DNA from: DALYJJ01 sp033763935
GTDB lineage: Bacteria; Acidobacteriota; Terriglobia; Bryobacterales; Bryobacteraceae
Length of the DNA: 64,000 nucleotides
Direction: 5' to 3'
Assembly (NCBI GenBank): GCA_033763935.1
Contig: JANRJO010000026.1
Span: 1 to 64,000 of the forward strand
Part shown: piece after piece, positions 17,231-25,204 of the stretch
Position numbering within the stretch: the stretch's first letter is position 1
Layout of the letters: each line of letters starts with the position of its first letter
Position numbers and translations under genes: made by a program
Notes under the pieces: model-generated
What the model was told of the DNA's origin: nothing
Databases searched by the model: none
What the model saw: only the letters and a program-made list of their open reading frames with translations

Positions 17231-18202
17231 ATGTCACGCACCTTGTTCGTCTTCACGGGCGGCACGATTTCGATGTCCATCGATCCGACTCTCGGCGGCG
17301 CCGTGCCGACGCTGTCCGGCGAAGAGATCCTGTCGCACGCGCCGCGCATTTCGACGATGACCGAGCCGGAGCTCATCGATTTTTCGCGGCTGCCCGGCCC
17401 GCATGTCACGCCCGACCAGATGTGGCGGCTCTCGGAGCTGCTGGAGCAACACCTGACGCGCCCAGAGATTGGGGGGGCGGTGCTGACGCACGGAACCGAT
17501 ACGCTCGAGGAGACAGCCTACTTCCTGGACCTGCGCCACGCGACGGAGAAGCCGGTGGCTGTGGTGGGAGCGTTGCGCAACAGCTCCGAGCTCGGCTGGG
17601 ACGGGCCGGCGAACCTGGAGGCGGCGGCGCGCACGGTGCTCGACGAGACGGCCCGCGGGCAGGGTGTCTTCGTGGTGCTGAACGACACGGTGCACGCGGC
17701 GAGCGAGGCGACGAAGACGGACACGCAGGCGCTCGACACCTTCCAGAGCCCGGTGTTCGGGCCGCTGGCAGTGATCGAGAAGGATCGCGTGTTGTGGCGG
17801 CGGCGGTTGACGCGCCGGCGCGTGGTGCGGGGGGGCGGGTTCGAGCCGCGGGTGGACCTGTTCACCATGTACTCGGGCTTCGACCCGCGGCTGATCGACT
17901 ATGCGGTTGAGAGCGGCGCGCGAGGGCTGGTGATCGAGGGGACCGGACGCGGCAACGTGCCGCCGTTCGTGCTGCCGGCGATCGAAAAGGCCGTCGCCGC
18001 GGGAGTGGCGGTGGTCATCGCAACGCGGTGCTGGCACGGCCGCGTGCTCGACACGTACAGCTATCGCGGCGCCGGACGGGACCTGCGTCGGGCAGGGTGC
18101 GTGTTTGCGGGATCGCTGCCGGGTCCGAAGGCGCGGGTGCTGCTGATGCTGGCGCTGGGGGCAGGCGAGGTGCGGGGGGTGTTTGAGGAGGGAGAATACT
18201 GA
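17231..18202 (+). CDS. L-asparaginase, type I-like
   Basis: A 323-residue asparaginase that would hydrolyse L-asparagine to aspartate and ammonia. Both Thr motifs are present: TGGTI (residues 9-13) and HGTDTLEETAYFL. The downstream NSSELGWDGPANL and GTGRGNVPP agree with the family. The ATG at 17231 was chosen because it gives the standard N-terminus (MSRTLFVFTGGTI); earlier in-frame codons would run into the divergent cyclase gene. There is no signal peptide, so it is probably cytoplasmic. The two start codons are only 19 bases apart, so each promoter must lie inside the other gene or transcripts are nearly leaderless. Confidence 0.93.
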   Translation: MSRTLFVFTGGTISMSIDPTLGGAVPTLSGEEILSHAPRISTMTEPELIDFSRLPGPHVTPDQMWRLSELLEQHLTRPEIGGAVLTHGTDTLEETAYFLDLRHATEKPVAVVGALRNSSELGWDGPANLEAAARTVLDETARGQGVFVVLNDTVHAASEATKTDTQALDTFQSPVFGPLAVIEKDRVLWRRRLTRRRVVRGGGFEPRVDLFTMYSGFDPRLIDYAVESGARGLVIEGTGRGNVPPFVLPAIEKAVAAGVAVVIATRCWHGRVLDTYSYRGAGRDLRRAGCVFAGSLPGPKARVLLMLALGAGEVRGVFEEGEY

Positions 18203-18214
18203 GGGGGCCGCGGG

Positions 18215-19042
18215 TTAGTGGCTGCCGGCGGCGTGGGCCGCGGGGGCGCTGACGTTTTCGGGGGCGGGCTTGGGCTCAGTCTTGATGCCGGTCTGGTTGA
18301 GGACGACGATGTCGACGCGGCGGTTGTGGCCGCGACCCTCGTCGGTGTCATTCGGTTCGACGGGGACGGTGTCCGCGTAGCCGGCGATGGCCATGCGGGT
18401 ACGCGGGATGTTGCAGCGGGTAGCAAAGAGCTCGAGCATGGCGATGGAGCGGGCAGCGGAGAGCTCCCAGTTCGAGCGGAATCGAGCGTTGTGGATGGGG
18501 ATGGCGTCGGTGTGACCTTCGAGGCGAATCTGGTTGGGCAGGGAGCGGATGGAGTCGGCCACCTTCTCGAGGCTGGCGAGGCGCTCGGGCGCGATGTCGT
18601 CACCTCCGGAGGGGAAGAAGGCGGCTTGGCGAAGGGTGATGACCAGCCCGCGGGCTTCCATGCTGATCTTCATCTGCCCCGTTTCGATCTCCTTCTTCAG
18701 CTGCTGGGAGAGGACGTCGAGCGAGGGCAGCAACTCGGCCATCATGCCTTCGCTCGGGTCGGCCGCGCCGCCGCGCTCCTTTCCTTCGGGCGCCCGAACG
18801 CTGGTGTTTCCTTCGCCGCGGAATTGACGCGTGCCGCCGAGGAAGCCGGCGAGCACGGTGGGGAGTCTACCCTCCTCCATGGCCTGCCGCACGGACTCGG
18901 AGATCTGGCGCGCCTTCGCCTTATCGATATTCGAATTCGCGAACATCACCACGAAGAAGGCGAACAGCAGGGTGATGAAGTCGGCGTAGGAGACGAGCCA
19001 CCGCTCGTGGTTCTCGTGCGCTTCCGGCTTCCTGCGGCGCAT
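18215..19042 (-). CDS. motB: Flagellar motor stator protein MotB
   Basis: A 275-residue stator subunit. The single transmembrane helix (about residues 18-40, WLVSYADFITLLFAFFVVMF) carries the proton-channel aspartate, Asp21. The C-terminal OmpA-like peptidoglycan-binding domain has IRLEGHTDAIPI and NWELSAARSIAMLE. Together with MotA it converts ion flow into flagellar torque. ATG 19042 was chosen because it follows the motA stop by 4 bases; the frame stays open further upstream but overlaps motA. The last 25 residues are Ala/Pro-rich and probably disordered. Confidence 0.95.
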   Translation of the reverse strand: MRRRKPEAHENHERWLVSYADFITLLFAFFVVMFANSNIDKAKARQISESVRQAMEEGRLPTVLAGFLGGTRQFRGEGNTSVRAPEGKERGGAADPSEGMMAELLPSLDVLSQQLKKEIETGQMKISMEARGLVITLRQAAFFPSGGDDIAPERLASLEKVADSIRSLPNQIRLEGHTDAIPIHNARFRSNWELSAARSIAMLELFATRCNIPRTRMAIAGYADTVPVEPNDTDEGRGHNRRVDIVVLNQTGIKTEPKPAPENVSAPAAHAAGSH

Positions 19043-19046
19043 GTCG

Positions 19047-19886
19047 CTATCCTCTCGCCTGCACGGGCGCACCCGCGCGCGCCCCGCGTCCGCTTTTCTC
19101 ACCGGAAGGCCTCTCTTCGAGGTAGGACTCGAGCTTGGCGCGGATGATCTTCGGATTGAGGCCCTCGACGATGCCGATCACTCCCTCGAGGATCAGCTCC
19201 TTGGCCTCGGCGTCGGCGTGCGCACGAGCTTTGATTTTGGCGGCGGCGGGAAGGCAAAAGATATTGGCGAAGCCTACGCCGTAGATGGTGGCGACGAACG
19301 CGGTGGCAATTCCCTCGCCGACCTTCTTAATGTCGGCGAGGTCGTGCATGACGAGGATCAGGCCGATGACGGCGCCGATGATGCCGATGGTCGGCGCGTA
19401 GCCGCCGGCGCATTCATAGACCTTGGCCTCGGATTCGGTGCGGTGCTCTTCGAGGCCGATCTCCAGTTCCATCATCTTGCGCAGTTCCTGGAGATCGGTG
19501 CCGTCCACAGCAAGATTCAGAGCCTTGCGGAGGAAGGGATCTTCTATCTCCAGGGCGTCATTTTCCAGGCTGACGATGCCGCTCTTGCGGGCTTTCGTGG
19601 CGTACTCGATGATCTCCTCGATGCGCTCGCCTGGGCTCTGGGCGCGTTCGAAGAAGACATCGCGAAGGCGCCCCAGGCCGCGCAGGAGGGTTCGCAGCGG
19701 AGTGGATACCATGACCGCGCCGAGTGTTCCGCCGAGCACGATCAAGGCGGCCGACAGCCCCTTCAACTGGTTGACGCTGCCGCCTTCCAGGTGCTGTCCG
19801 AAGAGGATGCCGCCGATGGCGACGGCGAGGCCGAGGAAACTGGAAATGTCGGGCCGAAACCCACCGCCCTTGCGCTTAGCGGCCAT
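19047..19886 (-). CDS. motA: Flagellar motor stator protein MotA
   Basis: A 279-residue stator subunit with four predicted helices. The first pair is near the N-terminus (LGLAVAIGGILFGQHLEGGS and ALIVLGGTLGAVMV), then a large cytoplasmic loop that contacts the rotor, and a second pair with GGYAPTIGIIGAVIGLILVM and GIATAFVATIYGVGFANIF. The double-Gly/Ala-rich TAFVATIYG motif is characteristic of MotA/TolQ/ExbB proteins. The start overlaps the end of flbD by 11 bases, and the stop precedes motB by 4, so flbD-motA-motB is one operon. Lys/Arg-rich ends suggest membrane-surface contact. Confidence 0.95.
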   Translation of the reverse strand: MAAKRKGGGFRPDISSFLGLAVAIGGILFGQHLEGGSVNQLKGLSAALIVLGGTLGAVMVSTPLRTLLRGLGRLRDVFFERAQSPGERIEEIIEYATKARKSGIVSLENDALEIEDPFLRKALNLAVDGTDLQELRKMMELEIGLEEHRTESEAKVYECAGGYAPTIGIIGAVIGLILVMHDLADIKKVGEGIATAFVATIYGVGFANIFCLPAAAKIKARAHADAEAKELILEGVIGIVEGLNPKIIRAKLESYLEERPSGEKSGRGARAGAPVQARG

Positions 19887-20124
19887 CGCCGGTCACGCTT
19901 GCGGTTTCCGAGTGGGGCGCCACGATGGGGCATCGCAACGCATCTCGATAGACCGCTCTCCGAAAGGCACAAACACGCTCAATGATTTCATCGGCCGTTT
20001 CAAGCACTCGGAACACCTGCCCGCAGGTAAGAGTGATCACCGTGTCCGGCGTCTCCTCGACGTGAGCAATGAGATCGGAGTTGAGCACCAGCGGAGCGTG
20101 ATTGAGTCGCGTGAGCCGGATCAT
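19876..20124 (-). CDS. flbD: FlbD-family flagellar protein
   Basis: An 82-residue small protein of the FlbD (endoflagellar) family. It starts MIRLTRLNHAPLVLNSDLIA and includes the family pattern HVEETPDTVITLTCGQVFRV followed by L-E-T-A-D-E-I. The biochemical role is unclear; it is found beside motAB in many bacteria. Its 3' end overlaps motA by 11 bases, and the tail after that overlap is not conserved. The start codon lies in the right arm of a perfect 8-base inverted repeat (see the separate entry), which may control expression. Confidence 0.9.
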   Translation of the reverse strand: MIRLTRLNHAPLVLNSDLIAHVEETPDTVITLTCGQVFRVLETADEIIERVCAFRRAVYRDALRCPIVAPHSETASVTGDGR

Positions 20125-20155
20125 GGTGTTTCATGATCCTCATCGTCGCGATGAG
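20118..20155 (-). promoter_or_regulatory. Two adjacent perfect inverted repeats at the flbD start
   Basis: GGATCATG and CATGATCC (20118-20125 and 20132-20139) flank a 6-base loop, and the flbD start codon is inside the first of these in plus coordinates. Directly next to it CTCATCG (20139-20145) and CGATGAG (20149-20155) form a second perfect stem with a 3-base loop. Either an operator or an RNA structure that hides the flbD start is possible. No T-tract follows on either strand. Confidence 0.45.
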
Positions 20156-20191
20156 AGAATGTGAGAGGGAGGAGGCGGGGGGTCGGTTACC

Positions 20192-20590
20192 TTAGGCGAG
20201 CAGATCGAGGATTCGCCTGAGTTCCTTGCGAATTTCTTCGAGCGCCGACTGGGGAACGTTGAAGAGTTCGCCCTGGCTCTGGCGGGCGCGGGCGGGGGGC
20301 TTGGCGGGCCGGTTGCGGCCGCGGCTGTCCAGGTAGTTGCGCGCGCCCTCGATGGTGAAGCGCTTCTCATAGAGGAGGAGCTTGATTTCGAGGAGCAACT
20401 CGACATCTTTGCGGCGGTACAGACGATGGTTGGCGCCGGACTTTTTCGGGCTGAGGCCTGGAAACTCCGATTCCCAGTAGCGCAGCACGTAGGGCTTGAC
20501 GCCGACCAGGCGCGCCACCTCGCCGATCCGGAAGTACAGTTTGTCCGGAATTTCGGGCGTATTCGAGTTGTGCGCAGCGCCTTGCGCCAT
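20192..20590 (-). CDS. MerR-family transcriptional regulator
   Basis: A 132-residue regulator with the winged helix-turn-helix of the MerR family: LYFRIGEVARLVGVKPYVLR then YWESEFPGLSPKKSGANHRL and YRRKDVELLLEIKLLLYEK. A basic, Arg-rich linker and a short C-terminal coiled segment follow (SALEEIRKELRRILDLL). There is no metal-binding Cys set, so it belongs to the simple MerR-like group rather than metal sensors. ATG 20590 follows AGAAGG at 6-base spacing; an ATG two codons earlier (20596) is equally possible. It is divergent from the rRNA methyltransferase gene, with about 70 bases between them. The target is unknown. Confidence 0.85.
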   Translation of the reverse strand: MAQGAAHNSNTPEIPDKLYFRIGEVARLVGVKPYVLRYWESEFPGLSPKKSGANHRLYRRKDVELLLEIKLLLYEKRFTIEGARNYLDSRGRNRPAKPPARARQSQGELFNVPQSALEEIRKELRRILDLLA

Positions 20591-20662
20591 CGACATCCTT
20601 CTATCGTACCCCGTCATGGTATGCAGGCCGCATACGGGAGTCAACGGGTTACTATCGTGGGC

Positions 20663-21373
20663 GTGGCAGTGATTGCAGGCATTCATCCGGTTCGGGAGGC
20701 GCTACGGGCGCGGCGGCCGCTGGAGCGTATCGCGATCGCGAGAGGGACCTCCGGCCCGCGTGTGCAGGAGGTGATCGATCTGGCGCGGGAGGCGGGTGTG
20801 CCGGTCCGCTTTGAACCGCGGGAGGCGCTGGACCGGGCGAGCGGAGGCGCGGTGCACCAGGGCGTGGTTGCCATGGGCGGCAGCCAGAAATACGTCGACC
20901 TGGACGATATACCGGAGGCGGCGCAACTGGTGGTGGCGCTGGACGGTGTGGAGGACCCGCACAACCTGGGCGCCATCATCCGCACCGCCCACGCGTCGGG
21001 GGCGGAGGCGGTGATTATTCCCGAGCGGCGGGCGGCGGGCGTGACGGAGACGGTGGCGAAGGCGGCGGCGGGGGCGCTGGAGTACGTGACGCTGGTGCGC
21101 ATTACGAACATGACGCAGGCGCTCGAGAAGCTGAAGGCGCGCGGGTTCTGGATTTACGGGCTGGACGAACGGGGCACGGTGGAGTACACGAAGGTGGATT
21201 GGGCGCGGCCGTCGTGCCTGGTGCTGGGGGGCGAGGGGAAGGGGCTTCATGAGAACGTGCGGAAACACTGCGATGTGCTGCTGCGCATCCCGATGGCGGG
21301 GGCGATCGCGTCGCTCAATGTGTCCGTGGCGGCGGGCGTCGTGCTGTTCGAGCACCGCAGGGCAACGCGCTAG
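20663..21373 (+). CDS. rlmB: 23S rRNA (guanosine-2'-O-)-methyltransferase RlmB-like (TrmH/SpoU family)
   Basis: A 236-residue SPOUT methyltransferase. An N-terminal substrate-binding domain (residues 1 to about 75, starting AVIAGIHPVREALRA) precedes the trefoil-knot domain with its three motifs: NLGAIIRTAHASGAEAVI, VLGGEGKGLHE and MAGAIASLNVSVAAGVVLFE. Members methylate 2'-O of G2251 in 23S rRNA or a tRNA nucleotide; RlmB fits the N-terminal domain best. GTG 20663 gives MAVIAG; GTG codons at 20657 and 20669 are alternatives. The gene starts a plus-strand run and is followed 15 bases later by ggt. Confidence 0.9.
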   Translation: MAVIAGIHPVREALRARRPLERIAIARGTSGPRVQEVIDLAREAGVPVRFEPREALDRASGGAVHQGVVAMGGSQKYVDLDDIPEAAQLVVALDGVEDPHNLGAIIRTAHASGAEAVIIPERRAAGVTETVAKAAAGALEYVTLVRITNMTQALEKLKARGFWIYGLDERGTVEYTKVDWARPSCLVLGGEGKGLHENVRKHCDVLLRIPMAGAIASLNVSVAAGVVLFEHRRATR

Positions 21374-21388
21374 AATCGTTCGAGTACG

Positions 21389-23062
21389 ATGCGCCTGCTT
21401 GTTTCTCTCCTTCTGCCGATGGTTTTGCTGCCCTCGATGATCGCCGCGCGGCAGCCGGTGCGAGCGCGTAAGGCCATGGTGGTGGCGCAGGAACCGCACG
21501 CTACGGATGTCGGGGTGGCGGTGCTGAGAGCCGGAGGGAACGCGGTGGACGCGGCGGTGGCGGTGGGGTTCGCACTGGCCGTCACGCATCCCACGGCGGG
21601 CAACCTGGGAGGCGGGGGATTCCTGCTGCTGCGGAAGGCGGACGGCACGACCACGTTCCTCGACTTCCGGGAGCGCGCGCCGGAGGCGGCATCGCGGGAC
21701 ATGTACCTGGGGCAGGATGGCAAGCCGACGCGCGACAGCATGGTGGGCTGGCGGGCGGCGGGAGTTCCGGGCACGGTGCGCGGCCTGGAATACGCACACC
21801 GCAAGTTCGGCAGCAGACCTTGGGCGGAACTGGTGGCGCCGGCGGTGAAGCTGGCGGGCGACGGCTTTGAGGTGTCGTTCGCGCTCGCGCGTTCGCTGCG
21901 CGGCGCGGGGAAGCTGTTGGAGCAGTTCGCGGAGTCGAAGCGGATCTTTCTGAAGGGCGGCGCGGGGTGGGAGCCGGGCGAGAAGCTGGCGCAGCCGGAG
22001 TTAGCGGCTACGCTGCGGCGCATTGCGAAGGCGGGCGCGGCGGACTTCTATGAAGGCGAGACGGCGCGGCGGCTGGCGGCGGAGATGCAGGCCAACGGCG
22101 GCCTGATCACGCTCGAGGACCTGCGGCAGTATGCGGTGGTGGAGCGGAGACCGCTGCTGGGCTCCTACCGGGGCTACGACATTATCACCGCCCCGCCACC
22201 GAGTTCGGGCGGCATCGGCATCCTGCAGATGATGGGCATGCTGGAGGCGTCGGGGTACGAGAAGCACGGGGCGGGCTCGGCGGCGGCGACCCATTATGTG
22301 GCTGAGGCGATGCGCCGCTATTATGCGGACCGGAGCGAGTACATCGCGGATCCCGACTTTTATCGCGTGCCGGTGTCCGGCCTGCTCAGCAAGAGCTATA
22401 TCGCCAAGCTGCGGGCGACCATCGACGCCGAGCGGGCCTCCACCAGCGACGCGGTGAAGCCGGGAGATCCGGCGCCCTACGAAGAGAAGACGGAGACGAC
22501 GCATTTCTCGATTGTGGACGCCGAGGGCAACTCGGTGGCGCTGACGTATACGATCAACGGCGGCTACGGCAACGGTGTGACTCCGGCGGGTTTGGGTTTC
22601 CTGCTGAACAACGAGATGGACGATTTCGCGGCGAAGCCCGGGACGCCGAACATGTTCGGCCTGGTGCAAGGCGAGGCGAACCGGATTGAACCGCGAAAGC
22701 GGCCGCTCTCCTCGATGACGCCGACGATTGTGCTGAAGGACGGGAAGCTTTTCCTGGTGGTGGGGGCGCCGGGGGGCTCGCGGATCATCACGGGCGTGAT
22801 GCAGGTGATCCTGAACGTCATCGATTTCGGGATGAACGTGCAGGAGGCGATCGACCAGCCGCGCTTCCATCATCAGTGGCGCCCGGACAAGCTGAGCCTG
22901 GAGCGCGGCTTCTCGCCCGATACGGCGGCGCTGCTGAGGGCGCGCGGGCACACGGTGGATTCCATTGCCGGCGTGGCGCTGGTGGAAGCGATCCACGCGG
23001 CCGACGGCTGGCTGCAAGGGGGCACGGACGGCCGCGCGAACGGGAAAGCTGCTGGTTACTAA
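21389..23062 (+). CDS. ggt: Gamma-glutamyltransferase
   Basis: A 557-residue Ntn hydrolase that cleaves gamma-glutamyl bonds such as in glutathione. It has a signal peptide (about residues 1-20) and the family start AMVVAQEPHATDVGVAVLRA followed by GNAVDAAVAVGFAL. The autocatalytic site is around residues 369-375 (E-T-T-H-F-S-I); Thr370 would become the N-terminus of the small subunit. Later blocks are LLNNEMDDF, RKRPLSSMTPTIV and GAPGGSRIITGVMQVILN. The likely location is periplasmic. The neighbouring TIM-barrel gene starts 4 bases after its stop. No essential residue appears missing. Confidence 0.95.
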   Translation: MRLLVSLLLPMVLLPSMIAARQPVRARKAMVVAQEPHATDVGVAVLRAGGNAVDAAVAVGFALAVTHPTAGNLGGGGFLLLRKADGTTTFLDFRERAPEAASRDMYLGQDGKPTRDSMVGWRAAGVPGTVRGLEYAHRKFGSRPWAELVAPAVKLAGDGFEVSFALARSLRGAGKLLEQFAESKRIFLKGGAGWEPGEKLAQPELAATLRRIAKAGAADFYEGETARRLAAEMQANGGLITLEDLRQYAVVERRPLLGSYRGYDIITAPPPSSGGIGILQMMGMLEASGYEKHGAGSAAATHYVAEAMRRYYADRSEYIADPDFYRVPVSGLLSKSYIAKLRATIDAERASTSDAVKPGDPAPYEEKTETTHFSIVDAEGNSVALTYTINGGYGNGVTPAGLGFLLNNEMDDFAAKPGTPNMFGLVQGEANRIEPRKRPLSSMTPTIVLKDGKLFLVVGAPGGSRIITGVMQVILNVIDFGMNVQEAIDQPRFHHQWRPDKLSLERGFSPDTAALLRARGHTVDSIAGVALVEAIHAADGWLQGGTDGRANGKAAGY

Positions 23063-23065
23063 GCC

Positions 23066-23893
23066 ATGGACCATGTTCTGTCGACGTATCTGTTCGTGAA
23101 TCACCGGCTGACGGCGGCGGTGTTGGATCGGATTTACAAAGCCGGCGTGCCGGCGGTGGAGATCTTCTGCGCCAAGCAGCACCTGGACTACACCAGCCGT
23201 TCGCAGGTGCGCGAGCTCGGTTTCTGGTTTCGGGATTCGCAGCTGCAGGTGCATTCGCTGCATGCTCCGATGTTCAACGACGACGTTTGGGGCCGCAGCG
23301 GGCCGCACGCGGTGCTGACGATCACGGAGCCCTCGAAGCCGCGCCGCACGGCGATGGTGGACGAGATCAAGCGGGCGATCGAGATTGCGGAGACCATCCC
23401 GTTCCAGTTCCTGATCCAACACATCGGCGTGAGCGGCGAGGAGTACGACGAGCGCAAGCTGGAGGCGGCGATGATCTCGCTCGAGGAGCTGCGGATCTTC
23501 GCGAAGCAGCGGGGCGTGGACATCCTGGTGGAGAACATTCCGAACGCGCTTTCCAGCGCGGAACGCCTGCACGCGTTTCTCGAGATTTCGCACCTCGGCC
23601 TCGGCTACTGCTTCGATACCGGGCACGCACACATGAATGAGGGTGTGGACGCGGCCTTCGAAATGATGGCGGCGCGCATCCGGTCCACGCATGTGCACGA
23701 TAACGACGGCAAAGAGGACCTGCACCATTTTCCCTATCGCGGCGGCGGAAACATTCCCTGGAAGCGCGTGATGGAGTTGTTCCGTACGCGCCCGGGGCAG
23801 TTTCCGCTGGTGCTCGAGCTGGCCGAGATTCCCGATCTCGCGCAGCCGCTCGATGCCGTCCGCGAGGTCTTTGAAAGGTTGGAAAACGAGTAG
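23066..23893 (+). CDS. Sugar phosphate isomerase/epimerase (AP endonuclease 2 TIM barrel)
   Basis: A 275-residue protein of the xylose isomerase-like TIM-barrel superfamily. Barrel strands and metal-site patterns are visible: AGVPAVEIFCA near the N-terminus, FLIQHIGVSGEEYDERKL, GVDILVENIPN (the Glu of this strand is a usual metal ligand), HLGLGYCFDTGHAHMNEG and IRSTHVHDNDGKEDLHHFP. Members isomerise or epimerise sugars and inositols, or act on hydroxypyruvate. The gene sits between ggt and asnS with almost no spacing (4 bases and 0 bases), so it is in the same transcription unit, but this does not reveal the substrate. Confidence 0.85.
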   Translation: MDHVLSTYLFVNHRLTAAVLDRIYKAGVPAVEIFCAKQHLDYTSRSQVRELGFWFRDSQLQVHSLHAPMFNDDVWGRSGPHAVLTITEPSKPRRTAMVDEIKRAIEIAETIPFQFLIQHIGVSGEEYDERKLEAAMISLEELRIFAKQRGVDILVENIPNALSSAERLHAFLEISHLGLGYCFDTGHAHMNEGVDAAFEMMAARIRSTHVHDNDGKEDLHHFPYRGGGNIPWKRVMELFRTRPGQFPLVLELAEIPDLAQPLDAVREVFERLENE

Positions 23894-25204
23894 ATGAGCG
23901 TTCCGAGGATTGCGATTCGCGATGCCGCGAGGCATGACGGCGAGAGCGTGGAGATCGCCGGCTGGCTGTACAACCTGCGCCGCTCGGGCAAGATCGTCTT
24001 CCCGCTGCTGCGGGACGGCACGGGCATCCTGCAGTGCGTAGGCGTGAAAGCGGCGCTGCCGGAGGAGGTGTTCGAGGAGCTGAAGAACCTGACGCAGGAG
24101 TCTTCGCTGGTGATGCGCGGCAAGCTGCGGGCCGAGCCGCGGGCGCCGGGCGGCTTCGAGATGGACATCGAGGGCGTGGAGATTCTGCAGCGGGTACCCG
24201 AGACCGACCCGTATCCGATCACGCCGAAAGAGCACGGCGTCGATTTCCTGATGGATCACCGGCACCTGTGGCTGCGGAGCAAACGGCAGAACGCCATCAT
24301 TCGGGTGCGCCACGAGATCATCAAGGCGATCCGCGATTACTTTGACTCGAACGGCTTCACGCTGGTGGATACGCCGATCTTCACGCCCGCGGCCTGCGAG
24401 GGGACGACGACGCTGTTCGAGGTGAACTACTTCGACGAGGAAAAGGTCTACCTGACGCAGTCCGGCCAGTTGTACAACGAAGCGACGGCGATGGCGTTCG
24501 GGAAGGTGTATACGTTCGGGCCGACGTTCCGCGCGGAGAAATCGAAGACGCGGCGGCATCTGACGGAGTTCTGGATGGTGGAGCCGGAGATGGCGTACGC
24601 CGATCTGGAAGATGTGAAGAACGTGGCCGAGGAGTTGATCGTTTTCATCGTCGGGCGGGTGCTCGAGAACCGCCGGCCGGAACTGCAGGCGCTGGAGCGG
24701 GACATCGCGAAGCTGGAGGCCATCCAGGCGCCGTTCCCGCGAATCAGCTATGACGACGCGGTGAAGCGGCTGCACGAGAAGGGCAGCGAGATCGCGTGGG
24801 GCGGGGACTTCGGGGGCACGGACGAGACCCTGCTGAGCGAAGACTACGACCGGCCGGTGATGGTGGACCGTTATCCGACGCAGGTGAAGGCCTTCTACTT
24901 TCAGCCGGCGCCGGAGCGTCCGGAGGTGGCGCTGGGAGTGGATGTTCTCGCGCCGGAGGGGTACGGCGAGATCATCGGCGGCGGACAGCGCATTCACGAC
25001 GCGGACCTGTTGCTGAAGCGGATTGAAGAGCACGGGCTGCCGAAGGAGGCGTTCCAGTGGTACCTGGATTTGCGGAAGTACGGCACGGTGCCGCACGCCG
25101 GGTTCGGCATGGGAGTGGAGCGTACGGTGGCCTGGCTGTGCGGACTGGAGCATGTCCGGGAGACGATCGCGTTTCCGCGCATGCTCTATAGGACGCGGCC
25201 GTGA
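23894..25204 (+). CDS. asnS: Asparaginyl-tRNA synthetase
   Basis: A 436-residue class IIb synthetase charging tRNA-Asn. The OB-fold anticodon-binding domain (residues 1 to about 110) starts with ESVEIAGWLYNLRRSGKIVF. Class II motif 2 reads FRAEKSKTRRHLTEFWMVEP and motif 3 is GFGMGVERTVAWLCGL. The AsnRS-specific TPIFTPAACEGTTTLFEV and LTQSGQLYNEATAMAFG distinguish it from AspRS. The ATG follows the preceding stop directly, and the stop overlaps the next GTG start (GTGA). The presence of AsnS suggests direct asparaginylation, though a GatCAB route cannot be excluded from this window. Confidence 0.95.
   Translation: MSVPRIAIRDAARHDGESVEIAGWLYNLRRSGKIVFPLLRDGTGILQCVGVKAALPEEVFEELKNLTQESSLVMRGKLRAEPRAPGGFEMDIEGVEILQRVPETDPYPITPKEHGVDFLMDHRHLWLRSKRQNAIIRVRHEIIKAIRDYFDSNGFTLVDTPIFTPAACEGTTTLFEVNYFDEEKVYLTQSGQLYNEATAMAFGKVYTFGPTFRAEKSKTRRHLTEFWMVEPEMAYADLEDVKNVAEELIVFIVGRVLENRRPELQALERDIAKLEAIQAPFPRISYDDAVKRLHEKGSEIAWGGDFGGTDETLLSEDYDRPVMVDRYPTQVKAFYFQPAPERPEVALGVDVLAPEGYGEIIGGGQRIHDADLLLKRIEEHGLPKEAFQWYLDLRKYGTVPHAGFGMGVERTVAWLCGLEHVRETIAFPRMLYRTRP

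Noticed and set aside
23894..25204. Aspartyl- rather than asparaginyl-tRNA synthetase
   Set aside because: The CEGTTTLFEV and GQLYNEATAMAFG blocks and short length fit AsnRS; the bacterial AspRS insertion domain is absent.
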